Source: Aeromonas aquatica (lineage in GTDB: Bacteria > Pseudomonadota > Gammaproteobacteria > Enterobacterales > Aeromonadaceae). From it: a DNA stretch of 64,000 nucleotides. Below are positions 58,717 through 64,000 of this stretch, in pieces. Each line of letters begins with the position of its first letter. Position 1 is the first letter of the stretch. A program made the position numbers and the translations under genes. The stretch covers positions 1-64,000 of the forward strand of contig NZ_JRGL01000115.1 in the NCBI RefSeq assembly GCF_000764655.1, written 5' to 3'. Under the pieces are notes generated by a model. The model was not told where the DNA came from. It made no database searches and saw only the letters and a program-made list of their open reading frames with translations.

Positions 58717-58846
58717 GCGGCAGCCAGCCGGACAGGTTTGTGCTTTTCCTGGATAACAGGGTGCGCGAATGTGCACCGGCGGCTGCCGCTCTAACAGGTT
58801 CAATCTTAATAAGTGATGAGGCGGTAGCTTGGCTGCCGCATTTTTT
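58717..58846 (+). promoter_or_regulatory. purE-tsaC spacer with competing hairpins and terminator
   Basis: GCGGCAGCC at 58717-58725 can pair exactly with GGCTGCCGC at 58781-58789 or at 58831-58839. GCGGTAGC at 58821-58828 pairs with the latter to form a tight hairpin followed by A and six T (58841-58846), a classical terminator that ends one base before the tsaC ATG. The pairings exclude one another, as in an attenuator. The block AATGAGGCGGCAGC also recurs as GATGAGGCGGTAGC 104 nt later. Confidence 0.55.
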
Positions 58847-59407
58847 ATGCCAAATGAATTTGAACAAGCGATTGCCGCCCTCCGCACCGACGGGGTGATC
58901 GCCTATGCGACCGAGGCCGTGTTTGGCCTGGGCTGTGATCCCGACTCCGAGGCAGCGGTGCAGCGCCTGCTGACCATCAAGCAACGTCCGGTGGAGAAGG
59001 GCTTGATCCTGATCGCCGCCGATGTGGCGCAGTTGCAGGATTACATCGATCTCAGCCAGCTCAGCCCCGAGCAGCTTGCTCGCGTGCAGGCGAGTTGGCC
59101 GGGTCCCTTCACCTGGATCATGCCGGCCCGCGCCACGACGCCTGCCTGGCTGACGGGTCGTTTCGATACCTTGGCAGTGCGCGTCAGCGCTCATCCCCAG
59201 GTGCAGGCCCTGTGCCGCGCCTATGGCAAGCCGCTGGTCTCCACCAGTGCCAACCTGACCGGTGAAGAGCCGGCCCGTTGCACAGCCGACATAGGGGCAA
59301 CCCTGACACAACTGCTGGCCTATGTGCTGCCCGGCGAAGTGGGCGACCAGGCCAATCCATCCGAGATCAAGGACGCCAGAACCGGCGCCGTCATTCGCCC
59401 TTCCTGA
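58847..59407 (+). CDS. tsaC: Threonylcarbamoyl-AMP synthase TsaC
   Basis: 186 residues of the Sua5/YrdC family: [67 protein letters not shown]. It makes threonylcarbamoyl-AMP for the t6A base of tRNA. ATG 58847 begins right after the terminator's T-run. A TTG at 58829, with GAGG upstream, would add six residues but sits in the hairpin loop. Confidence 0.9.
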   Translation: MPNEFEQAIAALRTDGVIAYATEAVFGLGCDPDSEAAVQRLLTIKQRPVEKGLILIAADVAQLQDYIDLSQLSPEQLARVQASWPGPFTWIMPARATTPAWLTGRFDTLAVRVSAHPQVQALCRAYGKPLVSTSANLTGEEPARCTADIGATLTQLLAYVLPGEVGDQANPSEIKDARTGAVIRPS

Positions 59408-59486
59408 GGAGGGGAGTTTTCTTTTGTCGAAGAGCGGCGCGCCTCGAGCCCTGTTGCGACATCATAATAAAACAGGCAGGGCATGA

Positions 59487-60416
<930 letters not shown>

Positions 60417-60420
60417 GCAG

Positions 60421-60445
60421 AGGGGCCTTTATCGGCCCCTTTTTG
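60421..60445 (+). terminator. hemF terminator
   Basis: Stem AGGGGCC-TTTATC-GGCCCCT with a T-run. Confidence 0.88.
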
Positions 60446-60519
60446 TTGCCGATATTCGGCTTGTTCCCGAGGGGGAAAACCCGTTAAATCGGACAATCGC
60501 CTTCTGATGGAACTCATTG

Positions 60520-61341
60520 ATGGATCGTTATCTGGTTTTTGGCCACCCGGTGCGCCACAGCAAGTCCCCTTTTATCCACACCCTATTTGCCAGACAGACC
60601 CAGCAAGCGTTGGAGTACGGTCTTTCAGAACCTGCCGTCGATGACTTTGCCATCGTCCTGCGTGCTTTCTTTGCCGAGGGAGGCAAGGGTTGCAACGTGA
60701 CGGTTCCCTTCAAGGAGCAGGCGTTTTCTCTCGTCGATCGGCTGAGTCCAAGGGCCAGGCTGGCGGGAGCGGTCAACACCATCAAGCTGACGGACGACGG
60801 CGTGCTGCTCGGGGACAATACCGATGGGGCTGGTCTGGTGGCGGATCTCAAGGCCCACGGCATCACTCTGGCGGGTAGCCGTATCCTGCTGCTCGGAGCG
60901 GGTGGCGCGGCCCGGGGGGCGCTGGCTCCCCTGCTGGCCGAACAACCAGTCGAGCTGGTGATCGCCAACCGCACCCATGCCAAGGCTGAGCAGCTGGCGA
61001 CCGAGTTTCATGAGTTGGGGGCCGTTGGATCCCAGCGCTACGAGGCACTGCAGGGGCCGTTCGATCTCATCATCAATTCCACTTCCGCCAGCTTGCAGGG
61101 AGACTTGCCCCCTCTCGATCCAGCCCTGATCCACGCCGATATCGCCATCTACGACATGATGTACGGTGCGATGGACACCCCCTTTATTCATTGGGCAAAG
61201 CAGCATGGTGCCCGGCAGACCATGGATGGGCTGGGCATGCTGGTGGAGCAGGCAGCCGAGGCATTCACCGTGTGGCGTGGTATCAGACCCGGAACCAAAC
61301 AGGTATTGCGAGAGTTGAAGCGCAATCTGGGGATACTGTGA
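60520..61341 (+). CDS. aroE: Shikimate dehydrogenase (NADP+)
   Basis: 273 residues: the substrate site is [13 protein letters not shown], with the catalytic Lys/Asp pair in [11 protein letters not shown] and [10 protein letters not shown], and an NADP-binding [10 protein letters not shown]. It reduces 3-dehydroshikimate in the chorismate pathway. ATG 60520 gives [10 protein letters not shown]; a TTG one codon earlier is possible. It is the last protein gene before the RNA-rich tract. Confidence 0.95.
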   Translation: MDRYLVFGHPVRHSKSPFIHTLFARQTQQALEYGLSEPAVDDFAIVLRAFFAEGGKGCNVTVPFKEQAFSLVDRLSPRARLAGAVNTIKLTDDGVLLGDNTDGAGLVADLKAHGITLAGSRILLLGAGGAARGALAPLLAEQPVELVIANRTHAKAEQLATEFHELGAVGSQRYEALQGPFDLIINSTSASLQGDLPPLDPALIHADIAIYDMMYGAMDTPFIHWAKQHGARQTMDGLGMLVEQAAEAFTVWRGIRPGTKQVLRELKRNLGIL

Positions 61342-61604
61342 ACCAGGGTATCCGTTTCCCGATCTGACGCTTGGCGGGGCGTGACATGTACATGACGGCG
61401 TGCAGTAGAAGCGGCAGCAAGAGGCGATGATCGAGGACAGCCGATGTAACTATTGTTCAACGGCGTCTGCGATGGGTCCGAGTAGCCGCTCTGCCCTCGC
61501 TCAGGGCGAAATAGCCGTAAAATCTTCAAGCGTCAGTGCTTCTGTATTAGAGAGGGTTTTTATTTAAATTGTTTTAAAACAGTTGGTTAATCTTATCTTG
61601 CTTG
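61342..61604. other. Untranslated gap after aroE
   Basis: About 260 nt with no supported gene. It becomes AT-rich near 61540 and contains a possible promoter (TTGTTT 61569-61574, TTATCT 61593-61598, spacing 18) for the candidate RNA that follows. Confidence 0.5.
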
Positions 61605-61740
61605 CCTACTCGAAAGATTCTTCAAGTTTTTTTCCGATACAGCGGAACTTGCTTGAAATGCTGCTGACTAACTAGATAGTTGAGGAAGTGCTAGCTAGTC
61701 ACCTTTATAACTCCCCGGTATTCGTACTGGGGATTTTTTT
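61605..61740 (+). ncRNA. Candidate small RNA A, upstream of Spot 42
   Basis: About 136 nt, bounded by the putative promoter at 61569-61598 and a strong terminator: CCCCGGTA-TTCG-TACTGGGG (61713-61732) then A and seven T. No ORF of note. Inner repeats of GAAAGATTCTTCAAG and GCTAGCTAG may fold. The UUCG-capped terminator with no gene before it is the main argument. The family was not recognised. Confidence 0.5.
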
Positions 61741-61841
61741 ATCTATATGAAAAATAAAGTAATTTATCTTATCTATTTTCATTGAAACTAAATTACATAA
61801 ATTACTTTCACCTTCTGCTGCTTTGCTGTACAGTTATCTGC

Positions 61842-61945
61842 GTAGGGTACAGAGGTAAGATGTTCTATCTTTCAGACCTTTTATTTCACGTAATTGAATG
61901 TGGCTGAATAGCAGCCCCGATGAGTCTTCGTCGGGGCGTTTTTTT
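61842..61945 (+). ncRNA. spf: Spot 42 small RNA
   Basis: It starts GTAGGGTACAGAGGTAAGAT and continues almost as in E. coli Spot 42 (TTCTATCTTTCAGACC, TTCACGTAAT), ending with a terminator GCCCCGA / TCGGGGC and a T-run. The -10 is TACAGT (61829-61834) and the -35 TTTCAC (61806-61811). Spot 42 base-pairs through Hfq with mRNAs for sugar use and central metabolism, and is repressed by cAMP-CRP in E. coli. The gene lies near engB as in enterics. Confidence 0.95.
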
Positions 61946-62003
61946 ATGCCCATCAATTAGAGTAAATACTTTAATGAGGCGCGATTTTTGTTAGAATGAG
62001 GGT

Positions 62004-62113
62004 GTTTCTTGAGGAAAACCAATCGTCTTTGTTCTCGAGAGTTAGCTTTTTCCCAATTTTTGAACTCATTGCTTCAGGCCAGTACCGCGGATTGCGTTAC
62101 TGGCCTCATTTTT
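62004..62113 (+). ncRNA. Candidate small RNA B, downstream of Spot 42
   Basis: An extended -10 (TGTTAGAAT, 61989-61997) suggests a start near 62004. The end is a strong terminator: AGGCCAGTA (62076-62084) with TACTGGCCT (62098-62106) and an inner CGC/GCG pair, then CATTTTT. The stretch has no convincing ORF. Family not recognised. Confidence 0.5.
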
Positions 62114-62114
62114 G

Positions 62115-62404
62115 TCCCTCCTCCATTTATCCCCTCTGAAGGTATGTAATAAAATTTCAGTTTTGTTTCTTTAAGGTTCTGATCGGGTTCTATCCTGGTC
62201 GAAAACTGAAAACGCTATCAAGTTGACACCAAGTTAATTATCCAAGCAGCCAAACTAGATATCATTCTGATTATAAACGCTTATTTCATTGGCAGGTTCG
62301 ACGGCGATATGAAGGGGGACAAGAGGCTGGAAGGAAGGGGCAGAGTGAAAGTCTTTCAATCAGCGGAGGACTAACTCCGCTCATTGAGCAGGGCGAGGAG
62401 TACC
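62115..62404. other. Structured AT-rich spacer before the engB 3' end
   Basis: 290 nt without a gene. TTTCAGTTTT (62155-62164) and AAAACTGAAA (62202-62211) form a 10-bp stem that encloses a second stem (GATCGGG / CCTGGTC). Hairpins AGCGGAG/CTCCGCT (62362-62381) and CGAGGAGTA/TACTCCTCG (62394-62414) lie at the end of engB; the last overlaps its stop codon. Confidence 0.4.
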
Positions 62405-63061
62405 TTACTCCTCGATACGGTCGTCTTCGTCAGTGTCAATCGGGGCAATGTCAGCGCCGGACAGATACCAGCCACTCAGGGTTTGAGCCAGCTTCTCGAC
62501 ACCTATGTTGGTGAGAGAAGAGAAAGCCTCAACCTGGATCTGCGGGCCCAGTTCAGCCACGGCCTGGCGTACCTTGATCACCTGATTGTTGCGCGGGCCC
62601 GGGCTCAGCTTGTCGGCCTTGGTCAGCAGCAGCATGACGGGCAGTTCACGGTGTGCGCTCCACTCCAGCATGTTCATGTCAGTCTCTTTGAGCGGATGGC
62701 GGATATCCATCAGGATCACCAGTCCTTTCAATGACTCACGGCGTTGCAGATACTCTGCCAACGACTTTTGCCACTTGAGCTTCATTTCCAACGGTACTTG
62801 GGCATAACCATAGCCCGGCAGATCGACCAGACGCTTGCCTGGTTCCAGCTCGAACAGGTTGATCAGCTGGGTACGGCCCGGCGTCTTACTGGTGCGTGCC
62901 AGGTTTTTGTGTTTGGTTAAGGTATTCAATGCAGATGACTTACCGGCGTTGGAACGACCGGCAAACGCGATCTCGACACCCCCATCATTTGGCAGGTGGC
63001 GGATGTCGGGTGCGCTGGTCACAAAATGCACCTTATTGAAATTTAGAGTTTGTGTATCCAA
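62405..63061 (-). CDS. engB: Ribosome biogenesis GTP-binding protein EngB (YihA/YsxC)
   Basis: A 218-residue GTPase: G1 GRSNAGKSS, the G2 Thr in [10 protein letters not shown]3 DLPG in [11 protein letters not shown]4 TKAD, G5 FSS. It is needed for large-subunit assembly. A short acidic C-terminal tail ([10 protein letters not shown]) is normal. Divergent from cytochrome c4. Confidence 0.95.
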   Translation of the reverse strand: MDTQTLNFNKVHFVTSAPDIRHLPNDGGVEIAFAGRSNAGKSSALNTLTKHKNLARTSKTPGRTQLINLFELEPGKRLVDLPGYGYAQVPLEMKLKWQKSLAEYLQRRESLKGLVILMDIRHPLKETDMNMLEWSAHRELPVMLLLTKADKLSPGPRNNQVIKVRQAVAELGPQIQVEAFSSLTNIGVEKLAQTLSGWYLSGADIAPIDTDEDDRIEE

Positions 63062-63204
63062 CGTAAATTCCCCATAGAGATAGAGGGTTATAGAGTTACT
63101 TTTATGTGAAATAGTGTAAAATGGCGTCGCTTTAACGCGTTTATTTTAACATGCCTTCGGCGGCATGGGATCTGGAAGCCTAATAACGAGAAAGTTGGAA
63201 CGCC

Positions 63205-63822
63205 ATGAAGAACCTAGTCATTACTCTTGCTCTGATGGTTGGCGTAACTGGGATGGCACAAGCCAAGGGCGATGCCGCTGCGGGACAAACCAAGGCTGCC
63301 GTCTGTGCGGCCTGCCATGGACCGGACGGCAACAGCCCAGTTGACATGTATCCCAAGATTGCTGGTCAGCACGCATCATATATCAAAAAACAATTAGTTG
63401 AACTGAAGGCTGCAGCTTCTGGCCAAACTGGCCGGGTTGCTCCCATCATGGGACCCATGGCTTTGCCCCTGTCCGATCAGGACATGGACGATCTGGCCGC
63501 CTATTTCTCCAGTCAGAAGGTCACGCCAATTGCCGTGCCTGATGAGGTGGTCGCCGCAGGCAAGGCGCTCTACATGGGAGGCGACATGAGCCGTGGTCTG
63601 GCCGCTTGCACAGCCTGCCATGGACCGCGTGGCTCCGGCATTGAGCAGGCCAAGTATCCCAGCCTGTCGGGGCAGCATCCTGCCTATATCAAGGCGCAGC
63701 TCACCGCCTTCCGCACGGCAGCTCGCGAAAATGACCCCAATGGCATGATGCGAGACGTGGCCAAGAAGCTGACGGATCAGGATATCGAAGCGCTGTCCAA
63801 ATATGTGGCCGGTTTGCACTGA
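63205..63822 (+). CDS. Cytochrome c4 (dihaem)
   Basis: 205 residues: a signal peptide ending AQA, then two class I cytochrome c domains with haem sites CAACH (about residue 35) and CTACH (about residue 137). Each domain has a C-terminal Met ligand candidate. It passes electrons to terminal oxidases in the periplasm. Next to engB, as is common in gamma-proteobacteria. Confidence 0.92.
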   Translation: MKNLVITLALMVGVTGMAQAKGDAAAGQTKAAVCAACHGPDGNSPVDMYPKIAGQHASYIKKQLVELKAAASGQTGRVAPIMGPMALPLSDQDMDDLAAYFSSQKVTPIAVPDEVVAAGKALYMGGDMSRGLAACTACHGPRGSGIEQAKYPSLSGQHPAYIKAQLTAFRTAARENDPNGMMRDVAKKLTDQDIEALSKYVAGLH

Positions 63823-63850
63823 TAGCATCCGAAATCTATCTTGTTGAAAA

Positions 63851-63884
63851 TAAACGGGGAACCTCATGTTCCCCGTTTATTTTT
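63851..63884. terminator. Bidirectional terminator after cytochrome c4
   Basis: Twelve-bp stem TAAACGGGGAAC-CTCAT-GTTCCCCGTTTA with a T-run. It also overlaps the 3' end of the gene reading from the right. Confidence 0.88.
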
Positions 63885-64000
63885 GGCCTTTGACACCATT
63901 GGCCATAAACGGCCCGCATTGTTGTAAGAGATCTTCCATTTGCAAATCCGGCCTGGGCTGAAACAGCCTGCAGCTTTCATTATGGAAGTCATAAGTTTCA
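63877..64000 (-). CDS. Unidentified gene, C-terminal part only
   Basis: An open frame enters from the right edge and runs 40 codons to TAA at 63877: ETYDFHNESCRLFQPRPDLQ, then MEDLLQQCGPFMANG and a short basic end. The composition looks coding and the stop lies on the arm of a bidirectional terminator, as expected for a convergent gene. It was not recognised. Confidence 0.45.
   Translation of the reverse strand, partial: ETYDFHNESCRLFQPRPDLQMEDLLQQCGPFMANGVKGQK

Noticed and set aside
58829-58846. TTG start for tsaC
   Set aside because: It has a fair ribosome site, but the codon lies in the loop of a terminator hairpin and the six added residues have no family support. Kept as an alternative only.
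61605-61740. CsrB/CsrC-type RNA at candidate A
   Set aside because: csrC lies close to engB in E. coli, but the repeated GGA loop motifs expected of that family are not present here.

Overview
The window is GC-rich gamma-proteobacterial chromosome, most probably Aeromonas. The grounds are protein-level similarity and gene order: def-fmt-rsmB-trkA-trkH back to back with LysM-dprA-smg-yrdD-purE-tsaC-hemF-aroE, Spot 42 RNA beside engB, a complete ebg locus, an ovoA gene and a frmA-fghA pair. No species can be fixed from the sequence alone.

Layout. 1-371 is the tail of an rRNA operon (5S end, tRNA-Thr, second 5S, terminator). 406-8904 is the ebg region: ebgR, ebgA-ebgC, ygjI, ygjH and a second YgjI-like permease, for beta-galactoside use. 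9126-17695 holds yfeH, ovoA (ovothiol), a DUF2807 lipoprotein, the frmA-fghA-DinB formaldehyde operon with a divergent LysR gene, and a TM2 protein. 17863-22708 is a nucleoside-type ABC importer (BMP, ATPase, two permeases) with a PurR-like box. 23061-25345 is uvrD with a clear LexA box. 25379-27939 is an accessory island: REP-like palindromes, an AT-rich membrane gene, the tail of a REP-associated transposase, tandem repeats and an intact Y1/HUH transposase. 28083-36915 is a run of small housekeeping and transport genes (DUF1993, SRPBCC, VIT1/CCC1, CpeT, LysE x2, YeeE, AraC, RarD) with one frameshifted LysR gene. 37041-45354 is an amine and beta-alanine catabolic block (puuC, puuR, omega-aminotransferase, frameshifted mmsA, GATase, CysB-like regulator, PfkB kinase). 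45351-50292 has a MITE-like element, nsrR, napF, a small membrane protein, rmuC and trkH. 50386-61341 is the trkA/rsmB/fmt/def and dprA-to-aroE core. 61342-62404 is an untranslated tract with Spot 42 and two further candidate small RNAs. engB, cytochrome c4 and the end of an unidentified gene close the window.

The most unusual signal is a recurring type of small structure rather than one gene. Short direct duplications of about 68-123 bp sit at gene ends. Three of them (upstream of the nucleoside permease at 18828, of trkA and of rmuC) leave short ORFs whose stop codons overlap the start codon of the real gene. Others extend the 3' ends of puuR and of a LysE-type gene. The second notable system is the REP/transposase island, with a fourth REP copy behind rmuC. 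The third is the aroE-engB non-coding tract. A purE-tsaC spacer with mutually exclusive hairpins is a plausible attenuator.
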